Assembly (NCBI RefSeq): GCF_025567625.1
Contig: NZ_JAOQJC010000005.1
Coordinates: 1 to 64,000, forward strand
Length of the DNA: 64,000 bases
Direction: 5' to 3'
From: Paenibacillus sp. J5C2022
GTDB lineage: Bacteria; Bacillota; Bacilli; Paenibacillales; Paenibacillaceae
This document shows positions 17,851-25,580 of the stretch, piece after piece. Each line of letters opens with the position of its first letter. Position 1 is the stretch's first letter. The notes beneath the pieces are model-generated. The model ran no database searches, was not told the DNA's origin, and saw only the letters and a list, made by a program, of their open reading frames with translations. Both the position numbers and the translations under genes were made by a program.

Positions 17851-20135
17851 CCCGCTATCCCCTCGCTCATCTTCAATGCTTTGTTATGCATCGCAACCAG
17901 TTCGCTGTATTTTCCGCCTTTATCCATTAACTCATCATGCGTGCCCTCCTCCATGATGCAGCCTCCGTCAAGCACGACCAGATAATCCGCATTGCGCAGT
18001 GTGGAGAGCCGATGGGCGATCGCGATTGTCGTACGTCCTTGTATGAGCGCTTCCAGCGCCTCTTGAATTTTCAGCTCCGTCTCCGTATCCAGTGAAGCAG
18101 TCGCTTCGTCCAGAATAAGCACCTTCGGATTGTGCAGAACGGCTCTTGCAATCGACAACCGCTGCTTCTCGCCGCCTGAGAGCGCATAATTGCCCGTTCC
18201 GACGAGCGTGTCGTACCCGTCCGGCAGCTTCATAATGAAGTCGTGCGCCCCCGCCACCTTGGACGCTTGAATCAATTCATCCATGCCGCAATCCGGGTGG
18301 CTGTAAGCGATATTTTCGGCGATAGTGCCTGTGAACACATATACTTCCTGCGATACGATGCCGATCTGATCTCTTAGCGAAGCGAATGACAGCTCCTTCA
18401 CATTGATGCCGTCTATTGCGATTTCGCCTTCGTTCACATCGTAGAGTCGCGAGATCAGATTGACCAGCGTCGACTTGCCCGCTCCCGATTGGCCGACAAC
18501 TCCCAGCATCGTGCCCGCCTTCACATTCAGGGATACCCCCTTCAGAATAGGCTTATTGGGTTCGTAGCCGAAGGAGACGTTCCTAAGAGAGATATCACCC
18601 TTCATCGGCTGCAGCTCTACTGGACGCTCAGCTTCCTTCACATCGGGAGCCGCATCCATAATCTCGAATATTCGCTGCGCCGCCGTCATGCAATACGACC
18701 ACCAGTTGACGATATTGTTCAGGAACTGGATGGGTCCATAGAGCATATGCATATAATGGACAAAGGTCAGCAGCAGTCCGAATGCAATCTCCCCTCGCAA
18801 TATAAGCCAACCGCCGAACGCCCATATGATGACGCTGCCCATTGCCGTAAGCGCATTCAAGACGGGGAATAGGGTACCGCTGAGCTTGTTGTAGCTTTGC
18901 TCTGCACCCGAGAAGCCGGTATTGGCGCTGCCGAACCGCCGTATTTCAGCTTGCTCCTTGCCGAACGCCTTCACCACTCGCGTCCCTTTAATGGAATCGC
19001 TAATGATGGAGTTGAGCGCTGCGATTCGGCGGTGGCTTCGCCAGGACATACGCCACAGCTTCGGGAAGGTGCGATGGACGAGCAGGATGACAATCGGCAT
19101 GGGAAGAAAGCACAGCAAGGTCAGGCGCCAATCCAGCATTAGCAGTATCGTCACGATGCCGATAATATTCATGGCATTAACGATGAAGTAAGATAAACCG
19201 TCGACGAAGAAGTATTGCAATTCAACCGAGTCGTTATTCACTCTCGTCATGAGCTGACCAGTCTGCCGCCGCTGGAAGAAGCCAAGCGACAAGCGCTGCA
19301 TGGAAGAGAACACCGCCGATTTCAAGTCAAATATGATATTGGAAGCGACGCCTGCGTTGACGACACCGTAACCTACCCCGCACAGCAGTGCAATCGTCCG
19401 GCAAATGATCATAAGGAGGATAACAAGGCCGATCTGGTCAGCGAATCTGCCTTCCCCGCGCAAGGCTTGATCGAACAGCACTGTGCCCATTAAATAAGGG
19501 ATAGCGAGCGAAGCAGCCGAATTGAGAAGCATCAGCAGGATGACAAGCGAGATTTTGTTGCGATACGGCTTCGCAAAACCAAGCAGCCGAAAAAATAACG
19601 CCGATTTTTTCAAGCACTTGGGGCATACAGTTCTCCCTTCTTCCGGATAAATCATGCCGCAAGTTGGACAAGCTCCCTCTTCATCAGACGCGGCAAGCTT
19701 CTCCCCGAGCGCATCCTCCCCGGACTTCACCTTCTGAACGAGGGCGGCGAATGCGGCTGCCCTGCTGCTCAGTTCACTGGTATAGGAGGCCAGTACGCAT
19801 TGCTCTTTCTTGCCCTTTAGAAGCAGCATGCCGGCAGAGACCAGCTCAACGGTCTCCAATGCGACAATTTCGGTTAACCTGATCCGTTCCATCTCCCATT
19901 CGGCGTTCCCGACCTTCTTCTCCTGGCTGGACGTGCCTCCCGCATAACCCCGGAACGTTTTTTCCGGAATAGGCTTCCCTCTGCTTCGCGCAACGACGAT
20001 ATTACGATTCGTCAGAACGATGTATGTATGGACGTAACTTCCAGCTTCATCGCGATCGCAGATCAGCTCTCCGACTATCTCTGCTTCCGTCACCTTCATC
20101 CGTCGCAAGCATGATTCTCGCACTTCATGGAGCAT
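17847..20135 (-). CDS. ABC exporter half-transporter with N-terminal zinc ribbon
   Basis: 762 aa, first gene of the three-gene unit. N-terminal 150 residues look like a PH-like beta-rich domain (HTYIVLTNRNIVVARSRGK), followed by a zinc ribbon at C156, C159, C171, C174 (CPTCG, CPKC), then six membrane helices and an ATPase with GQSGAGKST, LSGGEKQRLSIARAV, LILDEATASLD and IAIAHRLST. Both partners have intact catalytic Glu and His, so both sites could hydrolyse ATP. Start ATG has GAGGTGG 4 nt upstream. Cytosolic zinc-ribbon and PH-like modules are unusual on exporters and may sense or tether a substrate. Confidence 0.88.
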   Translation of the reverse strand: MLHEVRESCLRRMKVTEAEIVGELICDRDEAGSYVHTYIVLTNRNIVVARSRGKPIPEKTFRGYAGGTSSQEKKVGNAEWEMERIRLTEIVALETVELVSAGMLLLKGKKEQCVLASYTSELSSRAAAFAALVQKVKSGEDALGEKLAASDEEGACPTCGMIYPEEGRTVCPKCLKKSALFFRLLGFAKPYRNKISLVILLMLLNSAASLAIPYLMGTVLFDQALRGEGRFADQIGLVILLMIICRTIALLCGVGYGVVNAGVASNIIFDLKSAVFSSMQRLSLGFFQRRQTGQLMTRVNNDSVELQYFFVDGLSYFIVNAMNIIGIVTILLMLDWRLTLLCFLPMPIVILLVHRTFPKLWRMSWRSHRRIAALNSIISDSIKGTRVVKAFGKEQAEIRRFGSANTGFSGAEQSYNKLSGTLFPVLNALTAMGSVIIWAFGGWLILRGEIAFGLLLTFVHYMHMLYGPIQFLNNIVNWWSYCMTAAQRIFEIMDAAPDVKEAERPVELQPMKGDISLRNVSFGYEPNKPILKGVSLNVKAGTMLGVVGQSGAGKSTLVNLISRLYDVNEGEIAIDGINVKELSFASLRDQIGIVSQEVYVFTGTIAENIAYSHPDCGMDELIQASKVAGAHDFIMKLPDGYDTLVGTGNYALSGGEKQRLSIARAVLHNPKVLILDEATASLDTETELKIQEALEALIQGRTTIAIAHRLSTLRNADYLVVLDGGCIMEEGTHDELMDKGGKYSELVAMHNKALKMSEGIAG

Positions 20136-20289
20136 ACGACCACCTCTGTTCCATTATGCAATCTGTTTCACTTTCATACAGACTGCTCATTTTTTACCAT
20201 AACGACAACATCATATTTCCATTTCTGATGACAGTCAATGCTTCCTGGCGGGTGCATATGGCTATAGCCGAATATTACTTCTTATCCAA

Positions 20290-20326
20290 GACGAAAGGCC
20301 TGCCCGCTTCGTAAAGCGAACAGACC
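20290..20326 (-). terminator. probable terminator after the SGNH hydrolase gene
   Basis: AAGGCCTGCCCGCTT and AAGCGAACAGACCTT form an imperfect long stem at 20294-20325. The downstream T tract on the minus strand is weak (TTTCGTCTT), so confidence is moderate. Confidence 0.5.
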
Positions 20327-20374
20327 TTATCTGCCTTGATAAAATGTATGAGTTTGATCGTTAACCGGTTTCGT

Positions 20375-21007
20375 TTAGCTGCGCGCTCCGACTGCCTTCA
20401 GCCATGCATCGGCAATAAGTGCATGTCCTGCAGGCGAAGGATGAACGCCGTCTCCCGCCCAATATGCGGCCCCGGTACGCATGCTCTGTGCGGCGAACAG
20501 TCCGTCCAGCGGCACATACAGCGTTTTGAACTCCTCTGCCAGCGCGCGAACCGCGGCAATTTTGGGGTCCAGATCCTCTCTCCAGGCACGGCGATCGTCG
20601 GGTACCGGCAAGACGAACGGCTCAACCAATATAAGCTTGGCGTCGAGGCTCTCTTTCGTGCTTAGGATAAGTCGACGGTAGCCTTCATAATAGCTTTCCG
20701 TAGAGGTAGGATCATTCCTGTCATACCTGCGCCACGTATCGTTGATGCCGATATAGATTGACACCCAATCGGGCTTCAATGCCAGACAGTCCTCCTCCCA
20801 GCGTCTCTCCAGATCAACGACCCGATTGCCGCTAATTCCTCTGTTTAAGAAAGTCACCTTTCGCTCCGGATACAAGTAGCCGAAAGTCCCGGCCGTCATG
20901 TTGGCGTAACCGTTTCCAAGACTGCCGCCGTCTTCCCGGTTTCTGCCGCAGTCCGTAATGCTGTCCCCTTGAAATAGTACAACTTCATTCTCTTTAATCA
21001 GTGACAA
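20375..21007 (-). CDS. SGNH/GDSL-type hydrolase (esterase/lipase)
   Basis: About 210 aa, no signal peptide, so cytosolic. All four SGNH blocks are present: VVLFQGDSITDCGR (Ser), NRGISGNRV (Gly), IYIGINDTW (Asn) and GDGVHPSPAGH (Asp-His). Likely hydrolyses an ester, perhaps an acetylated sugar, but the substrate cannot be read. Start: a TTG at 21007 has GGAGGGG 6 nt upstream; GTG 21022 overlaps that site and is less likely. Confidence 0.88.
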   Translation of the reverse strand: MSLIKENEVVLFQGDSITDCGRNREDGGSLGNGYANMTAGTFGYLYPERKVTFLNRGISGNRVVDLERRWEEDCLALKPDWVSIYIGINDTWRRYDRNDPTSTESYYEGYRRLILSTKESLDAKLILVEPFVLPVPDDRRAWREDLDPKIAAVRALAEEFKTLYVPLDGLFAAQSMRTGAAYWAGDGVHPSPAGHALIADAWLKAVGARS

Positions 21008-21163
21008 GCTGCTCCCCTCCACACGTTGATAGCATCAAATCTTTCCACATTTTACGTTCGCCTACCATTATTGTCAAGTGGAAATGCTAGAAATGCTAGA
21101 GGCAATGCCGAGTGGGCAAGGCACGAAGGGAACTCGGACTGAATTTCACTCGCTATTAAATAC

Positions 21164-21195
21164 AAAAACTTCAGGGACAGATTTAGTCTCTGAAG
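21164..21195 (-). terminator. terminator of the EamA transporter gene
   Basis: CTTCAGAGAC/GTCCCTGAAG stem (21169-21195) followed on the minus strand by TTTTT (21164-21168). Confidence 0.75.
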
Positions 21196-21261
21196 CATGC
21201 GGGTCCGGCAGTATGATGATACTGTAAAGCGGTTCGGCAACCCGGTCGCAGTCTCACGGCT

Positions 21262-22209
21262 TCATGAGACTGCGGCGGCCCCTTTCCTCCTTCGCCGCAT
21301 GAGCTCCGGATAAGCGACGCCGAACAGAATAATGGCGACACCTCCCCATTGCAGCAGCGTGATATCCTCCCTTAGCACGAGCGTTGACAATAGAACAGCC
21401 ATTGGGAGCTCCGCGGCGCCAAGAATAGCGGCCATTCCTTCGCCGATATGAGGCACGCCGTAGGCGAACAGCACCGGCGGCAGCAATGCGCCGAATACGC
21501 CAAGCAGCAGTGCGAACAGCATCAGATCGCTCCACAGGCTTCCATCGATGAGGAAGCGCGGCGGGAACAGGACAAATACCATGAGCATCGCACCCATCAT
21601 CATCCACATGCCGCGGTAAGCCGGATGCGCCTCCGGTACGGCCTTCCCGCTGAGCAGCAGGAACAGCGTGTAGCTGACAGCCGCCATCAACCCCAATGCA
21701 ATACCGATCATATTGAAGCGTCCGGCCCCCTGCTCCAGCAAGCCGGCTGCAAGCATCGTACCTGTGAACAATATGAGCAATGAGATCAATACAGCCAGGC
21801 TGGGACGCTTCCGCTGCCGGACGGCTTGCACGACGACGCCAATCCAGGTGAACTGGAACAACAACAGAATGGCAAGCGATGCAGGAATATATCGCAAGGA
21901 ATGGTAATAGAACAAACCGGTGATCGCCGTAGGCATGCCCGCCGCCATAAGAATAAGACGCTGCGTCCAGGTCAGCTGGGTCAATCCGCGTGCATTGGAG
22001 CGAACACTCTCGTTCCGTCGCCACGCGCCTGTACTCTCTCTTTGCCTAATGTACCAGGCGAACATAGCCGTCAGCAGAAATCCGACCATCTGCTGGCTGC
22101 CCACCACTTCGCCCAGCGAATATCCCCGGTCGTACGCCAGCACGACGAAGGTCGACAGTACACCGTAACTGGCCGCACCGATAAATACGGCTGCAATATG
22201 TTTAAACAT
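21262..22209 (-). CDS. EamA/DMT superfamily transporter
   Basis: Ten-helix inner-membrane transporter, 315 aa, two EamA halves of five helices each (YYHSLRYIPASLAILLLFQF ends the first half's helix 3-4 pair; AAILGAAELPMAVLLSTLVL is its counterpart in the second). Members export amino acids, nucleosides/purines or metabolites. GGGGAGG stands 7 nt before ATG. Most telling is the 5' region: a promoter, a purine-riboswitch-like aptamer and a terminator sharing a strand with the aptamer, predicting ligand-activated expression, which would suit an exporter of a purine-like compound. Confidence 0.88.
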   Translation of the reverse strand: MFKHIAAVFIGAASYGVLSTFVVLAYDRGYSLGEVVGSQQMVGFLLTAMFAWYIRQRESTGAWRRNESVRSNARGLTQLTWTQRLILMAAGMPTAITGLFYYHSLRYIPASLAILLLFQFTWIGVVVQAVRQRKRPSLAVLISLLILFTGTMLAAGLLEQGAGRFNMIGIALGLMAAVSYTLFLLLSGKAVPEAHPAYRGMWMMMGAMLMVFVLFPPRFLIDGSLWSDLMLFALLLGVFGALLPPVLFAYGVPHIGEGMAAILGAAELPMAVLLSTLVLREDITLLQWGGVAIILFGVAYPELMRRRRKGAAAVS

Positions 22210-22311
22210 TATTCATCCTCCCCAGTTAGTTTACTTCAGTCACATGCCGTTCATGCAAGACATGACGGACTATGCTTGATGAATTTCGAACGGAACGCCC
22301 CATCCCCAAAT

Positions 22312-22366
22312 AAAAAAATGCTACGAATGTCATGTCCGCCATAAGCTGGACAATCGTTCGTAGCAT
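22312..22366 (-). terminator. intrinsic terminator of the putative riboswitch
   Basis: ATGCTACGAA/TTCGTAGCAT (10 bp perfect, 22357-22366 with 22318-22327), inner TGTCC/GGACA pairs and seven T residues (22312-22318). Its 5' arm contains the TACGAA that closes aptamer helix P1, so terminator and aptamer exclude each other. Confidence 0.85.
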
Positions 22367-22432
22367 GGAAGTAAAGGCTCCCTGTAGAAACCCCCACCCT
22401 GTGCCATTAACCGTTATGTGGGGTTATACGAA
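22357..22432 (-). ncRNA. purine-riboswitch-like aptamer upstream of the EamA gene
   Basis: Minus strand: P1 TTCGTA (22427-22432) with TACGAA (22357-22362); J1/2 begins TAA as in purine aptamers; P2 CCCCAC/GTGGGG; the conserved junction TTTCTAC (22384-22390); a P3 stem AGGGA/TTCC with loop GCCTTTAC. Loop 2 (TAATGGCA) and loop 3 could pair through GGC/GCC. The base before P1's 3' strand is C (22363), the position that selects guanine-type over adenine-type ligands. Loop 2 is larger than usual and the P3/P1 joint carries extra bases, so this is a divergent member. Ligand binding would release the terminator: an ON switch like pbuE. Confidence 0.7.
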
Positions 22433-22482
22433 ATAGGATATCCGATTGTAAAATTTCTGATAGTAAAACAACAACGGTTTCT

Positions 22483-22510
22483 ATTTTACATGATGCGCGC
22501 CGATTGTCAA
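22483..22510 (-). promoter_or_regulatory. sigma-A promoter of the EamA transcript
   Basis: Minus strand TTGACA (22505-22510), 16-bp spacer, TAAAAT (22483-22488). It starts 15 bp after the pyk stop codon and about 45 nt before the aptamer, as expected for a riboswitch leader. Confidence 0.75.
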
Positions 22511-22524
22511 TACGTCATGTATTG

Positions 22525-23943
22525 TTATTCAACTTCGATAATACGGATCAAGTTCGTCGCTCCCGATCTGCCGCTAGGCACGCCCGCTGTAATGACGGCA
22601 TAATCGCCCTTCTGCAGCAGATTGGTTCGGGAGGCATTGCGGATGGCGGACTGGAACATCTCGTCGGTAGAAGCGGTTGCTTCCCCCTTCACAGGGATGA
22701 CGTTCCGAATCAGGCTAAGCCGCTTCAGGACATGATCGTGAGCGGAGATGGCGATAATCGGTGCCTTCGGACGATATTTGGATACCATCCTTGCCGAGAA
22801 TCCGCTCTCTGTAGGCGTCAGTATAGCCGCCGCTTCCAATTGCAGCGAAGCGCTCACCGCGGCCTGGCTAATGACCTCTGTCGTAGATGAGGATGGCAGA
22901 TTCATTTGAACTCGGAATTGGTCGGTATATTGAATTGTGGATTCGGCGCGTTCCGCGATTTGTCTCATCATGCGCACCGATTCCAGCGGGTAGTTGCCTG
23001 CAGCCGTCTCTCCCGACAGCATAATGGCATCGGCCCCTTGCAGCACCGCATTGGCTACATCGCTCACTTCCGCGCGCGTAGGTCTAGGGTTCACCTGCAT
23101 GGAATCCAGCATTTGCGTCGCGACAATGACGGGTTTGCCGGCTTGATTGCATTTATCAATCATGGACTTCTGAATCATCGGCACATCCTCCGCCGGAATC
23201 TCTACGCCCAGATCCCCCCTGGCTACCATAATGCCGTCAGACGCCTCGATGATCGCATCCAGATTGTCTACGCCCTCTTCATTCTCGATTTTGGAGATAA
23301 TGCTGATATGCGCAGCTCCCGCTTCCTCCAGCAATTGACGCACCTGCAAAATATCCTCCGCCCTGCGAACGAAGGATACGGCGATCATGTCGACGCCTTG
23401 CGCCACGCCGAACGCAATATGTCTCTCATCGCGTTCCGTCACACCCGGCAACGTTGTGCGAATACCCGGCAGATTGACGCCTTTGCGCGGCTTCAGCAAA
23501 CCTCCGTTCACGACTTGGCATATCACTTCCGTATCCGATACTTGCTTCACGGTCAGTTCGATCAATCCGTCGTCGAGGAGAATGCGGCTGCCCGGCTTAA
23601 CCACTTTCGGCAGCTCCGCATAGTTAACCGATACGCGCTCCCCGTTGCCGACGATATCATCCGTAACTAGCCTCAGTGTATCGCCGTTATTTAAGGCGTA
23701 GGAGCCCTCTTCCAACGTACCGATTCGTATTTCCGGCCCTTTAATATCCATCATGACAGCAACGACTGCCGACACTTCGGCCGCCGCCTGCCTAATCATT
23801 GCAATTCTTCCGCTATGATCGCTGAGCTCGCCATGTGCCATATTCAAGCGGGCTACGTTCATTCCTTCTTTCATCATTTCCTTCAGCATCGAGATCGAAT
23901 GGGTCGATGGACCCATCGTACATACCATTTTTGTGTGGCTCAT
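22525..23943 (-). CDS. pyk: pyruvate kinase, short form
   Basis: Glycolytic enzyme converting PEP and ADP to pyruvate and ATP, cytosolic, 472 aa. Seen: N-terminal KMVCTMGPS and MNVARLNMAHG, catalytic tract ISIISKIENEEGVDNLDAI with GIMVARGDLGVEIP, and KPVIVATQMLDSM. The C-terminal allosteric domain ends near residue 472 without the roughly 110-residue PEP-utiliser-like extension usual in Bacillus and many Paenibacillus enzymes. It may therefore be a second isozyme. GGAGGG lies 7 nt before the ATG. Confidence 0.93.
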   Translation of the reverse strand: MSHTKMVCTMGPSTHSISMLKEMMKEGMNVARLNMAHGELSDHSGRIAMIRQAAAEVSAVVAVMMDIKGPEIRIGTLEEGSYALNNGDTLRLVTDDIVGNGERVSVNYAELPKVVKPGSRILLDDGLIELTVKQVSDTEVICQVVNGGLLKPRKGVNLPGIRTTLPGVTERDERHIAFGVAQGVDMIAVSFVRRAEDILQVRQLLEEAGAAHISIISKIENEEGVDNLDAIIEASDGIMVARGDLGVEIPAEDVPMIQKSMIDKCNQAGKPVIVATQMLDSMQVNPRPTRAEVSDVANAVLQGADAIMLSGETAAGNYPLESVRMMRQIAERAESTIQYTDQFRVQMNLPSSSTTEVISQAAVSASLQLEAAAILTPTESGFSARMVSKYRPKAPIIAISAHDHVLKRLSLIRNVIPVKGEATASTDEMFQSAIRNASRTNLLQKGDYAVITAGVPSGRSGATNLIRIIEVE

Positions 23944-24006
23944 TGCTTATCCCTCCAACTTGAACTGTCATCATTGTAGAGCATCTGGAGGACAACGTAC
24001 ATGAAA

Positions 24007-24036
24007 TATAGTATGATGGGAACAGTATAGTATGAT
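24007..24036. promoter_or_regulatory. direct repeats between pyk and the AraC-type gene
   Basis: The 11-mer TATAGTATGAT occurs at 24007-24017 and 24026-24036, spaced 19 bp start to start, i.e. nearly two helical turns. Direct repeats are what AraC-type dimers usually bind, and the site lies 26 bp before the regulator start. One copy could instead serve as a -10 element. Confidence 0.4.
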
Positions 24037-24062
24037 TTTTTTCGGGAAAAGAGGATCGCGTT

Positions 24063-24869
24063 ATGCTTTCTGTTATCTCCATTATGCAGCATCAAGGTAC
24101 GAGTTGGTACGAAGAGCAATTGTCCAGTCCCACCTTATCTCAGGAAGGTGAAACAACGTCCGGGCAGCTCGTTGTGATGACTTACGGCAAATGCCTGTAT
24201 TGGATTAACGGAGAGAAAACGATGGCGGAACGGGGCGACTTTCTGTTCATTCCTTCGCAGCTTCCCTATTATGGCAAGAGCATTCCCACCGTCTTCCATG
24301 AAAAAATCGTCATCCGGTTCAGGATGGAGCAAAGCGGCGCAATTCCGCTATTGAACTGTCCGCTTCATACAATGTCAAAGGCGGGAATATATGAGATGTG
24401 TGTCGAGCGGCTGCGTGCGATTCAAAAGGAATGGATCGATGAGTCGCCATACGCAACTGTCAGAGCAGCTGCATTGCTATTGGATATGCTGGCGTTATGG
24501 AGCAGGGAACTGGATCGAGGGCAATTATCGGTGCAGTCCGGTGATCATGCGGCGCGGATGAAGCAATATATAGCGGATCATTATCGGGAGAAAATTACGA
24601 AAGCTGAGCTAGGTGACTGCATCGGTCGCAGCCCGAATCATGCAGCTGCGTTATTCCGCCAACACACCGGACAGACGATCAGTCAATATGTCCATCATGT
24701 CCGCATGCGCACGGCGCAATATTTGCTGAGGGAATCACTGTTGAACATATCGGAGATCGCGGAGTATTTGGGCTACAGCGACGTTTCATACTTTCAACGG
24801 TTATTCAAAAGGGCATTCGGCTATCCGCCGTCGGTCGCTCTTGTAGAGCGCAGTTCCCACTCGCTTTGA
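24063..24869 (+). CDS. AraC family transcriptional regulator
   Basis: 268 aa. N-terminal about 100 residues form a cupin-like sensor (ERGDFLFIPSQLPYYG); the C-terminal 100 hold two HTH motifs (ITKAELGDCIGRSPNHAAAL and ISEIAEYLGYSDVSYFQRLF) ending in FKRAFGYPPS. Transcribed divergently from pyk with 119 bp between. Target genes unknown; the direct repeats upstream suggest autoregulation. Confidence 0.9.
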   Translation: MLSVISIMQHQGTSWYEEQLSSPTLSQEGETTSGQLVVMTYGKCLYWINGEKTMAERGDFLFIPSQLPYYGKSIPTVFHEKIVIRFRMEQSGAIPLLNCPLHTMSKAGIYEMCVERLRAIQKEWIDESPYATVRAAALLLDMLALWSRELDRGQLSVQSGDHAARMKQYIADHYREKITKAELGDCIGRSPNHAAALFRQHTGQTISQYVHHVRMRTAQYLLRESLLNISEIAEYLGYSDVSYFQRLFKRAFGYPPSVALVERSSHSL

Positions 24870-24874
24870 CTGCC

Positions 24875-25398
24875 ACTTTGTACGATTTATCGTTACTACT
24901 TAGGTCCATTCGGTACGAGGCAAGCTTGGCGGGGCTATGTGAGCAAAATGAGCGATAGCGCACAATTCCCACTACTTTTCCGCTTCTATGTGACCATTTT
25001 GAGCGATAGCTCCTACTTTTCGGCGGTACGAGGCACGCTTAATGGAGCTATGTGAGCAAAATGAGCGATAGCGCACAATTCCCACTACTTTTCCGCTTCT
25101 ATGTGACCATTTTGAGCGATAGCTCCTACTTTTCGGCGGTACGAGGCACGCTTGATGGAGCTATGTGAGCAAAATGAGCGCTAGCGCACACTTTCCTCTA
25201 TTTTTCCGCTTCTATGTGACCATTTTGAGCGATAGCTCCTACTTTTCGGCGGTACGAGGCACGCTTGATGGAGCTATGTGAGCAAAATGAGCGCTAGCGC
25301 ACAATTCCCACTACTTTTCCGCTTCTATGTGACCATTTTGAGCGATAAGCTCCTACTTGCTTAGTAGCTAGCTAAGTAGTAACGATTTATCGTACAAA
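24875..25398. repeat. 113-bp tandem repeat array bounded by inverted repeats
   Basis: Four copies of a 113-bp unit, with GCTATGTGAGCAAAATGAGC starting at 24934, 25047, 25160 and 25273. Within each unit a second, related half begins CTATGTGACCATTTTGAGCG. The array is framed by an inverted repeat: CTTTGTACGATTTATCGTTA with ACTACTTAG (24876-24903) faces CTAAGTAGTAACGATTTATC with GTACAAA (25372-25398), matching at nearly all positions. No ORF runs through it. This looks like an intergenic repeat family member that expanded in tandem. Confidence 0.85.
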
Positions 25399-25502
25399 TG
25401 CCGCTTCATGTCACTTCCCACTAGCCACTTTGTACGATTTATCATACAAATGCCGCTTCATGTCACTTCACACTAGCCACTTTGTACGATTATTCGTACA
25501 AA
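25377..25502. repeat. 52-bp direct repeats carrying a TTTGTACGAT palindrome
   Basis: Right of the 113-bp array a unit of 52 bp (palindrome plus ATGCCGCTTCATGTCACTTC) repeats about 2.4 times. The palindromes TTTGTACGAT..ATCGTACAAA and variants occur at 25377-25398, 25429-25450 and 25481-25502. The sequence is unrelated to the 52-bp array at the window start. Confidence 0.8.
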
Positions 25503-25534
25503 GCTGAAGGAGTTACTCGCTTTGACCACCTCGC

Positions 25535-25575
25535 AAAAATAACCGATGCAGCATCTCCCTCCTGCCGCATCGGTT
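25535..25575 (-). terminator. terminator of the hydroxyacid dehydrogenase gene
   Basis: AACCGATGC (25541-25549) pairs with GCATCGGTT (25567-25575); the minus strand continues ATTTTTGC. Confidence 0.75.
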
Positions 25576-25580
25576 ACTCG

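Noticed and set aside
24934..25371. CRISPR or coding repeat protein
   Set aside because: The 113-bp units are contiguous, without spacers, and no frame stays open through them.
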